A DNA stretch of 12,335 bases from the NCBI GenBank assembly GCA_937930605.1, contig CALHBZ010000277.1:1-12335 (forward strand), in the 5' to 3' direction. The DNA comes from Streptococcus oralis (GTDB taxonomy: Bacteria > Bacillota > Bacilli > Lactobacillales > Streptococcaceae). The position numbers and the translations under genes were made by a program. This document shows, in pieces, positions 6,117-12,335 of this stretch. How positions within the stretch are numbered: position 1 is the first letter of the stretch; each line of letters begins with the position of its first letter. Under the pieces are notes generated by a model, which did not search any database, was not told where the DNA came from, and saw nothing but the letters and a program-made list of their open reading frames with translations.

Positions 6117-6145
6117 ATAGTAACGAAAAAATGGGAATTTTTCAA
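6117..6145 (-). promoter_or_regulatory. Candidate promoter of the DUF3042 gene, overlapping the miaA promoter
   Basis: On the minus strand, TTGAAA (plus-strand 6145-6140) and TACTAT (6122-6117) are 17 bases apart, predicting a start near 6110. The -10 lies between the miaA -10 and its start point, so the two promoters cannot be occupied together. Confidence 0.45.
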
Positions 6146-6154
6146 GGAAAAAAG

Positions 6155-7039
6155 ATGAAAATAAAAATAATTGTAATTGTTGGACCGACTGCTGTTGGAA
6201 AGACAGCCCTTGCTATTGAAGTAGCCAAGCGCTTTGGTGGAGAGGTAGTTAGCGGTGACAGTCAGCAAGTATACAGAGGGCTGGATATTGGGACGGCCAA
6301 GGCTAGCCCAGAGGAGCAAACTGCTGTTCCTCATCATTTGATTGATGTCAGGGAGGTGACCGAGTCTTACTCGGCTTTTGATTTTGTTTCAGAAGCTAAA
6401 AAGGCTATAGAGGACATTCAAAGTCGAGGAAAACTGGCTATTATTGCTGGTGGAACAGGGCTTTATATCCAGAGCTTGCTGGAAGGCTACCATCTGGGTG
6501 GAGAGACGCCCCATGAGGAGATTTTAGCCTATCGAGCTAGTTTAGAGCCTTTTTCAGATGAGGAATTAGCCCATCTTGTGAAGCAAGCAGGCCTTGAAAT
6601 TCCCCAGTTTAACCGTCGTCGTGCTATGCGAGCCTTGGAAATCGCCCATTTTGCTCAGGATTTGGAAAATCAAGAGTCCTTGTATGAACCATTGATTATC
6701 TGCCTAGATGATGAACGAAGTCAGCTTTATGAACGTATCAACCGTCGAGTGGATTTGATGTTTGAGGTCGGGCTTTTGGATGAGGCCAAGTACCTTTTTG
6801 ACCATTATCCAGATGTTCAAGCTGCCAAAGGAATTGGTTACAAGGAACTTTTTCCTTATTTCCGTGGGGAGCAGACTCTGGAGGAAGCCAGCGAGAGTCT
6901 CAAACAGGCGACGCGTCGTTTTGCCAAGCGTCAGTTGACCTGGTTCCGTAATCGCATGCAGGTGACCTTTTATCAGATAGGAGAGTCTGGCGTGAAGGAC
7001 CGCATTCTAAGCCAGATTGAGGAGTTTTTGAATGATTGA
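6155..7039 (+). CDS. miaA: tRNA dimethylallyltransferase
   Basis: A 294-residue MiaA that transfers a dimethylallyl group to A37 of tRNAs reading UNN codons, which improves decoding accuracy. The P-loop GPTAVGKT is at 10-17 (numbered from the ATG at 6155), followed by [17 protein letters not shown], the DSQQ/IGTAK signature that binds tRNA and prenyl diphosphate. Further on come [13 protein letters not shown] and the C-terminal [14 protein letters not shown], also typical. I chose 6155 over an in-frame ATG at 6131 because AAGGA (6144-6148) is six bases before it, and because the start [13 protein letters not shown] matches the usual family N-terminus. It is the first gene of a five-gene operon and overlaps hflX by eight bases. 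Confidence 0.95.
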   Translation: MKIKIIVIVGPTAVGKTALAIEVAKRFGGEVVSGDSQQVYRGLDIGTAKASPEEQTAVPHHLIDVREVTESYSAFDFVSEAKKAIEDIQSRGKLAIIAGGTGLYIQSLLEGYHLGGETPHEEILAYRASLEPFSDEELAHLVKQAGLEIPQFNRRRAMRALEIAHFAQDLENQESLYEPLIICLDDERSQLYERINRRVDLMFEVGLLDEAKYLFDHYPDVQAAKGIGYKELFPYFRGEQTLEEASESLKQATRRFAKRQLTWFRNRMQVTFYQIGESGVKDRILSQIEEFLND

Positions 7040-8270
7040 AACGGAGAAAAAAGAGGAACGAGTCCTGCTCATTGGTGTGGAACTGCAGGGCATGGATAAT
7101 TTTGACCTCTCCATGGAAGAGTTGGCCAGTCTGGCTAAGACAGCTGGGGCAGTCGTAGTAGATAGTTACAGACAAAAACGTGAAAAATATGATTCCAAGA
7201 CTTTTGTTGGCTCTGGTAAGTTGGAAGAAATTGCGCTCATGGTAGATGCGGAAGAAATCACAACTGTTATTGTCAACAACCGTCTGACACCAAGGCAGAA
7301 TGTCAATTTGGAGGAAATTCTCGGTGTCAAAGTCATTGACCGTATGCAGCTGATTTTGGATATCTTTGCCATGCGAGCTCGAAGCCACGAAGGGAAACTA
7401 CAAGTCCACCTAGCTCAGCTCAAATATCTCTTGCCACGCTTGGTCGGTCAGGGAATTATGCTTAGTCGTCAGGCGGGTGGAATTGGTTCTCGTGGACCTG
7501 GTGAAAGCCAGCTGGAACTGAATCGTCGTAGTGTTCGTAACCAAATCACAGACATTGAACGTCAGCTCAAGGTCGTTGAGAAAAATCGGGCGACAGTCAG
7601 AGAAAAACGTCTGGAGTCAAGCACCTTTAAGATTGGTTTGATTGGCTACACCAATGCTGGGAAATCAACCATCATGAACAGCTTAACCAGTAAGACCCAG
7701 TACGAAGCAGATGAGCTATTTGCGACTCTGGATGCGACAACTAAAAGTATCCATCTGGGGGGCAATCTACAGGTAACCTTGACAGATACCGTCGGCTTTA
7801 TCCAAGATTTGCCGACAGAGTTGGTGTCAAGTTTCAAGTCGACCTTGGAAGAAAGCAAGCATATAGACCTTCTCGTTCATGTCATCGATGCCAGCAATCC
7901 TTATCACGAGGAGCATGAAAAAACGGTTCTGTCTATCATGAAAGACTTGGATATGGAGGATATTCCTCGCCTGACTCTTTATAATAAAGCGGATTTGGTG
8001 GAGGATTTCACGCCTACCCAAACGCCTTATGCTCTCATTTCTGCCAAGTCGGAGGATAGTCGTGAGCAGCTGCAGGCCTTATTTTTAGAGAAAATCAAGG
8101 ATATTTTCGAGGCATTTACCCTGCGCGTGCCTTTTTCGAAATCCTACAAGATTCATGATTTAGAAAGTGTAGCGATTCTGGAAGAACGTGATTACCAAGA
8201 TGATGGCGAACTCATCACAGGCTACATTTCTGAGAAAAACAAATGGAGGTTAGAAGAATTTTATGACTGA
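7032..8270 (+). CDS. hflX: GTPase HflX
   Basis: A 412-residue ribosome-associated GTPase; family members bind the 50S subunit and split or rescue stalled and heat-damaged ribosomes. The N-terminal HflX domain (~10-195) includes the glycine-rich [14 protein letters not shown] (149-162) and a helical region (~163-195) likely to be coiled coil. The G domain follows: G1 GYTNAGKST (205-213), G2 around TLDATT, G3 DTVGF (252-256), G4 NKAD (318-321) and G5 SAK (337-339). All GTP-binding motifs are intact. The start ATG overlaps the end of miaA and has GGAG (7021-7024) seven bases upstream. Association of miaA and hflX is widespread, as in the E. coli miaA-hfq-hflX order, though hfq is missing here as expected in streptococci. 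It overlaps the next gene by eight bases. Confidence 0.95.
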   Translation: MIETEKKEERVLLIGVELQGMDNFDLSMEELASLAKTAGAVVVDSYRQKREKYDSKTFVGSGKLEEIALMVDAEEITTVIVNNRLTPRQNVNLEEILGVKVIDRMQLILDIFAMRARSHEGKLQVHLAQLKYLLPRLVGQGIMLSRQAGGIGSRGPGESQLELNRRSVRNQITDIERQLKVVEKNRATVREKRLESSTFKIGLIGYTNAGKSTIMNSLTSKTQYEADELFATLDATTKSIHLGGNLQVTLTDTVGFIQDLPTELVSSFKSTLEESKHIDLLVHVIDASNPYHEEHEKTVLSIMKDLDMEDIPRLTLYNKADLVEDFTPTQTPYALISAKSEDSREQLQALFLEKIKDIFEAFTLRVPFSKSYKIHDLESVAILEERDYQDDGELITGYISEKNKWRLEEFYD

Positions 8271-8886
8271 TATCAAAACCTTAGCTCTAAAATATGGGGG
8301 CTATACGAGTCTAGACAAGGTCTATCTGGATTCCCTTCTGGCCGGTAGAACTAAACAGGAGCAGTTAACTCTCATCACTCCTCCGCCTAGCGTGGTCAAT
8401 GCTTATTTTGCAGAGCTCTACCAGAAAAAGAGTCCCGAGGCTGCGACAGCTTACTTTGCTGAACTAAGTCAGGAATTGAACCTCTTCAATGCTGAGCCAA
8501 GTTTTACTCTAGAAAATAAGCCTTTTATTCGCCTCAACCTATCAGGAAAATCCTTTGGTTTTTGCTATGAGGAGGAAGGTCTTGGTCGGATTTTTTCTGA
8601 AAGTAAGGAAGTAATCTCGGATGACTTACTTTTTGAGATTGCGCAAATTTTCCCCCATCAGCTAGTCTTTGAGGGGGCTGGAAAGATTTACATGAAGGCT
8701 GCCGGAGATCAGGAAGTTGTTAGCGTGAAAAGTCTCACAGCTTTGACAGACTTGGAAAGCTTGGCTGATGGTCGTAAGCGACTCAAAGGCTATAGTCAAG
8801 AGGATTTACTACAGGAAGCTAGAGCTTTTTCTGGCAAGCGCTATTTCCGATCGGAAAACCGCACAGCCATGTTATATATTGATTAA
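8263..8886 (+). CDS. Conserved streptococcal protein of unknown function in the hflX-rnz operon
   Basis: A 207-residue soluble protein whose family I do not recognise. It has no signal peptide, membrane segment or nucleotide-binding motif. It begins [19 protein letters not shown], has a proline turn ITPPPSV (~38-44) and repeats the phrase AYFAEL twice (~47-52 and ~63-68), suggesting paired helices. It ends in a basic stretch, [14 protein letters not shown] middle section (~80-160) of alternating hydrophobic residues suggests a beta-rich domain. The ATG overlaps the hflX stop by eight bases with GGAGG (8244-8248) upstream, and rnz follows 14 bases after its stop. Homologues may be found labelled cystathionine beta-lyase; I see no PLP-lysine motif or adequate length to support that. 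The context argues for a link to tRNA or ribosome metabolism, by inference only. Confidence 0.8.
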   Translation: MTDIKTLALKYGGYTSLDKVYLDSLLAGRTKQEQLTLITPPPSVVNAYFAELYQKKSPEAATAYFAELSQELNLFNAEPSFTLENKPFIRLNLSGKSFGFCYEEEGLGRIFSESKEVISDDLLFEIAQIFPHQLVFEGAGKIYMKAAGDQEVVSVKSLTALTDLESLADGRKRLKGYSQEDLLQEARAFSGKRYFRSENRTAMLYID

Positions 8887-8900
8887 TTAGAAAGTATCGA

Positions 8901-9830
8901 ATGGATATTCAATTTTTAGGAACGGGGGCTGGTCAGCCCTCCAAAGCGCGCAACGTTTCAAGTCTCGCCCTGAAACTCTTGGACGAGATCAACGAAGTCT
9001 GGCTTTTTGACTGTGGCGAAGGAACGCAAAATCGCATTCTGGAAACTACGATTCGACCACGTAAGGTCAGCAAAATCTTTATCACTCACTTGCATGGAGA
9101 CCATATCTTTGGTTTACCGGGTTTCCTTTCTAGCCGTGCTTTTCAGGCCAATGAAGAGCAGACAGATTTGGAAATCTATGGACCGCAAGGAATCAAGTCA
9201 TTTGTCTTAACCAGCCTTCGTGTGTCAGGTTCTCGTCTGCCTTATCGCATTCATTTCCATGAGTTTGACCAAGATTCTCTAGGGAAAATCCTTGAAACTG
9301 ATAAATTCTCTGTGTATGCAGAGGAGTTGGACCACACCATTTTCTGTGTTGGTTACCGTGTCATGCAAAAGGACTTGGAAGGAACGCTGGATGCTGAAAA
9401 ACTTAAGGCTGCTGGCGTCCCATTTGGCCCGCTCTTTGGAAAAATCAAAAACGGGCAGGACGTTGTTCTAGAAGATGGGACTGAAATCAAGGCTGCAGAC
9501 TATATCTCAGCACCGCGTCCTGGTAAGATTATCACTATTCTGGGCGACACCCGAAAAACCAATGCCAGTGTGCGTCTTGCTGTCAATGCTGATGTCCTAG
9601 TCCATGAGTCCACTTATGGTAAGGGTGATGAGAAAATTGCTCGCAACCATGGTCATTCTACTAATATGCAGGCTGCTCAGGTTGCAGTAGAAGCAGGAGC
9701 CAAACGCCTCTTACTCAACCATATCAGCGCCCGTTTCCTTTCAAAAGATGTCAGCCAGCTCAAGAAAGATGCGGCCAGCATTTTTGAAAATGTCCATGTG
9801 GTCAAAGACTTGGAAGAAGTGGAAGTCTAA
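8901..9830 (+). CDS. rnz: Ribonuclease Z
   Basis: A 309-residue metallo-beta-lactamase-fold endonuclease that cuts the 3' trailer from tRNA precursors lacking encoded CCA. The core motif HLHGDH (H63, H65, D67, H68) binds two zinc ions. Further ligands are H145 (LDHT), D216 (GDT) and H274 (NHISARF). The exosite region that grips tRNA (~150-200, including [14 protein letters not shown]) is present, so it is the short bacterial RNase Z form at normal length. The ATG at 8901 has only a weak AGAAAG upstream, so expression probably depends on translation from the gene before it. It shares the operon with miaA, which also acts on tRNA. Confidence 0.95.
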   Translation: MDIQFLGTGAGQPSKARNVSSLALKLLDEINEVWLFDCGEGTQNRILETTIRPRKVSKIFITHLHGDHIFGLPGFLSSRAFQANEEQTDLEIYGPQGIKSFVLTSLRVSGSRLPYRIHFHEFDQDSLGKILETDKFSVYAEELDHTIFCVGYRVMQKDLEGTLDAEKLKAAGVPFGPLFGKIKNGQDVVLEDGTEIKAADYISAPRPGKIITILGDTRKTNASVRLAVNADVLVHESTYGKGDEKIARNHGHSTNMQAAQVAVEAGAKRLLLNHISARFLSKDVSQLKKDAASIFENVHVVKDLEEVEV

Positions 9831-9850
9831 AAGATTGAAAAAGGATAAGT

Positions 9851-10606
9851 ATGCGTACGATTCTCATTACAGGTGCTAGTGGTGGTCTAGCCCAAGAAAT
9901 GGTCAAGCTTTTGCCGAATGACCAACTGATTTTGTTAGGTAGAAACAAGGAAAAACTAGGACAACTCTACGGAAATCATTCTCACACAGAATTAGTTGAG
10001 ATTGATATTACTGATGACCAAGCCCTAGAAACTTTAGTAGCTGAGCTCTATCAACGATATGGCAAGATTGATGTCTTGATTAACAATGCTGGTTACGGAA
10101 TATTTGAAGAATTTGACCAGATTTCTGACAAAGACATTCACCAGATGTTTGAGATCAATACTTTTGCTCTGATGAATCTGTCTCGTTGTCTTGGAGCTCG
10201 CATGAAGGAGAGAGGAAAAGGGCATATCATCAATATCGTCAGTATGGCAGGTTTGATAGCGACTAGCAAGTCCAGTCTCTACTCAGCGACCAAGTTTGCG
10301 GCTATTGGTTTTTCCAATGCTCTACGCCTCGAACTTATGCCCCATAGTATCTATGTAACGACGGTTAATCCAGGACCGATTCGCACTGCCTTTTTTGACC
10401 AGGCAGACCCGGATGGCAGCTACCTCAAGTCGGTTGACCGATTTCTCTTAGAACCAGATGCGGTCGCTAAAAAGATTGTTAAAACTATAGGAAAAAATAA
10501 ACGGGAACTCAATCTTCCACTTTTGTTGAACCTAGCCCACAAATTTTATACTCTCTTCCCCAAGTTAGCTGATAAGTTGGCAGGGGAGACCTTTAATTAT
10601 AAGTAA
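9851..10606 (+). CDS. Short-chain dehydrogenase/reductase (SDR)
   Basis: A 251-residue classical SDR that would oxidise or reduce an unknown small substrate with NAD(P). The dinucleotide site TGASGGLA (7-14) is close to TGxxxGxG, but its last glycine is alanine. NNAG is at 78-81. The catalytic residues are S131, Y144 and K148 in the YSATK motif, and PGPIRT (174-179) follows. R31 after the second strand (LLGRNKEK) favours NADP. The substrate-binding loop and C-terminal helices (LLLNLAHKFYTLFPKLADKL) are hydrophobic, hinting at a lipid-like substrate or membrane contact. The ATG at 9851 has AAAGGA upstream and lies 20 bases after rnz. It is the last gene of the operon, whose strong terminator begins at the stop codon. 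Confidence 0.92.
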   Translation: MRTILITGASGGLAQEMVKLLPNDQLILLGRNKEKLGQLYGNHSHTELVEIDITDDQALETLVAELYQRYGKIDVLINNAGYGIFEEFDQISDKDIHQMFEINTFALMNLSRCLGARMKERGKGHIINIVSMAGLIATSKSSLYSATKFAAIGFSNALRLELMPHSIYVTTVNPGPIRTAFFDQADPDGSYLKSVDRFLLEPDAVAKKIVKTIGKNKRELNLPLLLNLAHKFYTLFPKLADKLAGETFNYK

Positions 10607-10640
10607 AAGAAGTTCCTTACAAAAGGAACTTCTTTATAAT
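10606..10640 (+). terminator. Rho-independent terminator of the miaA-SDR operon
   Basis: A perfect 13-base-pair stem (10606-10618 with 10623-10635) has loop ACAA and is followed by TTTATAAT. It starts at the last base of the SDR stop codon. It also lies between the operon and the oppositely oriented IS transposase. Confidence 0.85.
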
Positions 10641-10642
10641 AA

Positions 10643-10667
10643 ATAAATTGCAAGAATAAGCGCAACA
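10643..10667 (+). repeat. Left terminal inverted repeat of the IS30 element
   Basis: It ends in GCGCAACA at 10660-10667, one base before the transposase stop codon. It matches the right repeat at 19 of 25 positions. Confidence 0.6.
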
Positions 10668-10668
10668 T

Positions 10669-11604
10669 TTACTCTAACTCATCTACTAGAGCTTCATAAG
10701 CCGTTCTGTAAGCTAAACATTTTCGTGGTCGGTGATTGATATCATATAAGGCCTTGTTCAAAGCTTCATCAGAGATAGTAGCTAAATCTGTTTTCTTTGG
10801 AAAATATTCTCTTAGTAAGCCATTTGCGTTTTCATTGCTTCCTCTCTGCCAGGATGAATAGGCGTCCGCAAAGAAAAAGGAAATTCCTAAATTCTCTACC
10901 AGAGGATAGCAGGCGAACTCTTTTCCCCTATCTGAAGTGAAAGTTTTAAGAGTCTCTGTTGGAAATAGCTTATAAAGTTGTTCGATGGCTGAAAACATGG
11001 CTTTGGCTGTTCTATCTGGTATCTTAAAAGCTAAGTAAAAACGAGTTTTTCGCTCTAGAAAAGTCGCTAAACAGCCCTTGCTTTTGCCTCTGGAAGACAC
11101 TACAGTATCAAGTTCCCAGTGACCAAAAGTTTTACGATTCCGGACCTCTTTAGGACGTTTGGCAATCGATGTGCCAATCCTAAATCTTCCACGTGTTTCT
11201 TTGGGTTGTCGAGTCTTTCCTTTACGACGAAGGACGCTTAAATCCAGATCAATCAAACCAGCATAGAGCCAGTTATAGATGGTTTTAAAAGCTACCATTG
11301 GCCTTTGTTCAAGCTGATAGCGCCCACAAATCTGTTCAGGCGACCAGGAGGATTTTAAACCGTTCTCAATTTCCTTTTTCAACTTTGGTGTGAAACAAGA
11401 CTTCCGACCTTTTTGCTTAGCCTTGTGGTCGTACTGTTCCTGTGCTAAGACTGCGGAGTAACCATTTTGACATCGTCTCAACTCTCTTGAAATAGTAGAC
11501 TTATGGACGCCAAGTTTTCTTGCAATTTGGCAAGGTTTTAAACCTAATTCCAAGTAGGTTTCTATCTTTATTCGGTCGGTTATGGTAAGATGGGAGTAGC
11601 TCAT
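10669..11604 (-). CDS. IS30-family transposase
   Basis: A 311-residue DDE transposase. The N-terminal helix-turn-helix (about 23-42, LKPCQIARKLGVHKSTISRE) matches the IS30 type that binds the terminal repeats. A second DNA-binding region (~85-112, WSPEQICGRYQL) resembles the second IS30 HTH. The catalytic triad is D166 (GHWELDTVV), D225 (FTSDRGKEF) and E258 (GSNENANG), with 33 positions between the last two as expected for IS30. The C-terminal HRPRKCLAYRTAYEAL is also a family signature. No frameshift or internal stop is seen. The ATG at 11604 has GAGGA about six bases upstream. It faces the miaA-SDR operon and is divergent from bgaA. Confidence 0.95.
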   Translation of the reverse strand: MSYSHLTITDRIKIETYLELGLKPCQIARKLGVHKSTISRELRRCQNGYSAVLAQEQYDHKAKQKGRKSCFTPKLKKEIENGLKSSWSPEQICGRYQLEQRPMVAFKTIYNWLYAGLIDLDLSVLRRKGKTRQPKETRGRFRIGTSIAKRPKEVRNRKTFGHWELDTVVSSRGKSKGCLATFLERKTRFYLAFKIPDRTAKAMFSAIEQLYKLFPTETLKTFTSDRGKEFACYPLVENLGISFFFADAYSSWQRGSNENANGLLREYFPKKTDLATISDEALNKALYDINHRPRKCLAYRTAYEALVDELE

Positions 11605-11673
11605 AGTTTTTCCTCGGAATTCTGTTTGTGTGGTTACTTACAGTTTACACCAATGAAACGCTATGAGTTTTTT

Positions 11674-11698
11674 TGTTGCACTATATTTTACAATTTAT
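11674..11698 (-). repeat. Right terminal inverted repeat of the IS30 element
   Basis: TGTTGCAC...CAATTTAT on the plus strand is the partner of the left repeat. It lies 70 bases upstream of the transposase ATG and may carry part of the transposase promoter. Confidence 0.6.
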
Positions 11699-11819
11699 CA
11701 ATATTTAACGGAGTGTCAAAAAAATGTTTGTTTTTGTCCTAAATCTACATTCACATTTTTTGAATCTTCTCCAAATTTTAGAAAAAACAATCAAAATTAT
11801 GATTTTTTAGTTTTAAGGA
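11699..11819. other. AT-rich spacer between the IS right end and the bgaA promoter
   Basis: With the IS end (11605-11698) and the bgaA promoter region, this makes a stretch of 316 bases without a gene between the transposase start and bgaA. It is strongly AT-rich with many A and T runs. A 28-codon frame at 11724-11810 is too weak to call, and I see nothing else here. Confidence 0.4.
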
Positions 11820-11848
11820 TTGAAGTTATCTGTATTATTTTATAGAAT
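11820..11848 (+). promoter_or_regulatory. Promoter of bgaA
   Basis: TTGAAG (11820-11825) and TAGAAT (11843-11848) are separated by 17 bases, and transcription should start near 11855. This gives a leader of about 66 bases that contains the cre site and the ribosome site GGAGG (11911-11915). Confidence 0.65.
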
Positions 11849-11891
11849 AGATATAAAAGACAAAAGGAGAGTTATCCGCTATCACATAAAA

Positions 11892-11906
11892 ATGGAAGCG
11901 GTTACT
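11892..11906 (+). promoter_or_regulatory. cre site (CcpA operator) in the bgaA leader
   Basis: ATGGAAGCGGTTACT fits the relaxed consensus WTGNAANCGNWNNCW at every position and the stricter TGNAARCGNWWWCA with one mismatch. It lies about 37 bases downstream of the predicted start and just before the ribosome site, so it would act as a roadblock. Control of pneumococcal bgaA by CcpA has been reported in the literature as I remember it. Confidence 0.7.
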
Positions 11907-11920
11907 AAAAGGAGGTTTTT

Positions 11921-12335
11921 ATGGATAAAAGCTATTGGAATCGTAAAAGTGTCTACAGTATTCGGAAGTTTTCTGTTGGGACATGCTCAGTACTGATTGG
12001 AACTTGTGCTGTTCTATTTGGTGCAAATCTTGCTGGAACAAGCTCTGTTTTTGCGGACGAAACGCCGATTACTGTGAATGCAGAGAAGGGTCTTGAGGAA
12101 GCAGTTCTGGAACAAGTCGCTGATACAAGTCAGACAAGTACAGTAGAGGAGACTGTAGCAAAAGAAAAGGAAGAACAAGGCCAAGTTATTAAGGAGGCGA
12201 AAGAGATTTCTAAATCTGTTGAAAAGGACACAAAAGTAGAGTTAGAAGCTTCTAGTCAAGAAAAGCCTGTTAAGGAAGAATTGAAAGCTGCGACAAATGA
12301 AGAAGTAAATCAAATGATTGAAGATAGAAAAGTGA
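11921..12335 (+). CDS. bgaA: Surface-anchored beta-galactosidase BgaA, N-terminal 138 codons only
   Basis: The gene runs off the right edge. It opens with a YSIRK-G/S signal peptide (VYSIRKFSVGTCSVLIGTCAV), which directs secretion near the division septum; cleavage is likely after VFA (residue 45). A low-complexity segment rich in E, K, Q, S, T and V (46-125) follows, and then ATNEEVNQMIEDRKV, where the window ends. The start MDKSYWNRK, the YSIRK region and especially the EEVNQMIEDRKV segment match the N-terminus of pneumococcal BgaA as I remember it. In that protein this segment directly precedes the glycosyl hydrolase family 2 region. BgaA is a very large cell-wall protein with a C-terminal LPXTG anchor; it removes galactose from host glycans and helps adhesion. 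The catalytic and anchor parts lie outside this window. The ATG has GGAGG five bases upstream, behind a cre site. Confidence 0.85.
   Translation, partial: MDKSYWNRKSVYSIRKFSVGTCSVLIGTCAVLFGANLAGTSSVFADETPITVNAEKGLEEAVLEQVADTSQTSTVEETVAKEKEEQGQVIKEAKEISKSVEKDTKVELEASSQEKPVKEELKAATNEEVNQMIEDRKV

Larger units (their letters stand above)
10643..11698 (-). mobile_element. IS30-family insertion sequence, about 1056 bp
   Basis: The element is defined by the transposase (10669-11604, minus strand) and a pair of imperfect terminal inverted repeats. Read inwards, the left end (10643-10667) is ATAAATTGCAAG... ending GCGCAACA, and the right end (11698-11674, reverse complement) is ATAAATTGTAAA... ending GTGCAACA; 19 of 25 bases agree. 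The size is normal for IS30 elements. The exact outer borders are uncertain because the matching continues into AT-rich flanks. I could not identify a 2-3 base target duplication. The transposase frame is open and all catalytic residues are present, so the copy may be active. Confidence 0.8.

Noticed and set aside
6131..6154. An earlier in-frame ATG for miaA at 6131
   Set aside because: It has no ribosome site, whereas the ATG at 6155 has AAGGA at six bases and gives the usual MiaA N-terminus.
5864..6337. A 157-codon version of the DUF3042 gene
   Set aside because: The extra N-terminal part runs through the miaA promoter and into miaA, and the strong AAAGGAGG fits only the start at 6034.
11674..11705. 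Outward-facing promoter from the IS end driving bgaA
   Set aside because: TTGCAC at 11676-11681 could be a -35, but the bases at 16-18 spacing (around CAATAT) are a poor -10.
11724..11810. A 28-codon frame with GGAG ten bases upstream
   Set aside because: The spacing is loose, the composition reflects T-rich DNA and no promoter is visible; there is not enough to call a peptide gene.
11663..11845. Plus-strand open frame of 60 codons between the IS and bgaA
   Set aside because: It begins inside the IS right end, crosses the bgaA promoter, has no ribosome site and consists of low-complexity Phe/Ile/Asn residues from AT-rich DNA.
1..12335. CRISPR array, tRNA or rRNA genes, prophage attachment sites
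   Set aside because: No regularly spaced repeats, cloverleaf-like sequence or integrase was seen when reading both strands.

Overview
The window reads as chromosomal DNA of a mitis-group Streptococcus (S. mitis, S. oralis, S. pseudopneumoniae or S. pneumoniae type). The evidence is a low-GC Firmicute gene style, strong AGGAGG-type ribosome sites and extended -10 promoters (TGnTATAAT-like). A choline-binding surface protein implies phosphocholine on the teichoic acids, and a YSIRK-signal protein at the right edge matches the N-terminus of pneumococcal beta-galactosidase BgaA as I remember it. From memory, the block from the UPF0340 gene to the short-chain dehydrogenase follows the pneumococcal gene order. 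The exceptions are that the large zinc metalloprotease gene (zmpB) expected before pabB is absent, and that IS30 plus bgaA follow the dehydrogenase where recJ would be expected. No database search was possible.

Layout, left to right. (1) 1-182: 3' end of a UPF0340/DUF436 gene, then a GTG-started P-loop kinase-like gene and a terminator. (2) 977-3339: a promoter whose start point falls almost on the ATG (leaderless), a fused PabB-PabC folate gene and an abutting small alpha/beta hydrolase. (3) 3323-3825: a promoter with a near-perfect CcpA operator (cre) and a short Excalibur/choline-binding secreted protein whose expected ATG seems to have been lost. (4) 3859-4935: glucokinase with its own promoter and terminator. 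(5) 4936-5858: thyA, with a promoter core identical over 18 bases to that of pabB, ending in a two-way terminator. (6) 5864-6145: a 56-residue DUF3042 protein on the minus strand, divergent from miaA through overlapping promoters. (7) 6110-10635: a five-gene operon miaA-hflX-unknown-rnz-SDR with overlapping or closely spaced genes and a strong terminator. (8) 10643-11698: an apparently intact IS30-family insertion sequence. (9) 11820-12335: promoter, cre site and the first 138 codons of bgaA.

Functional themes. PabB-PabC supplies p-aminobenzoate for folate and ThyA uses methylene-tetrahydrofolate for dTMP. Glucokinase, the choline-binding protein and BgaA are linked to sugar supply, the last two through cre sites. 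The miaA-hflX-rnz operon groups tRNA modification, ribosome rescue and tRNA 3'-end processing. I found no wholly new multi-gene system. The best leads are the broken start and cre site of the choline-binding gene, the leaderless pabB promoter, the overlapping DUF3042/miaA promoters, the unknown 207-residue protein between hflX and rnz, and the IS30-bgaA junction.
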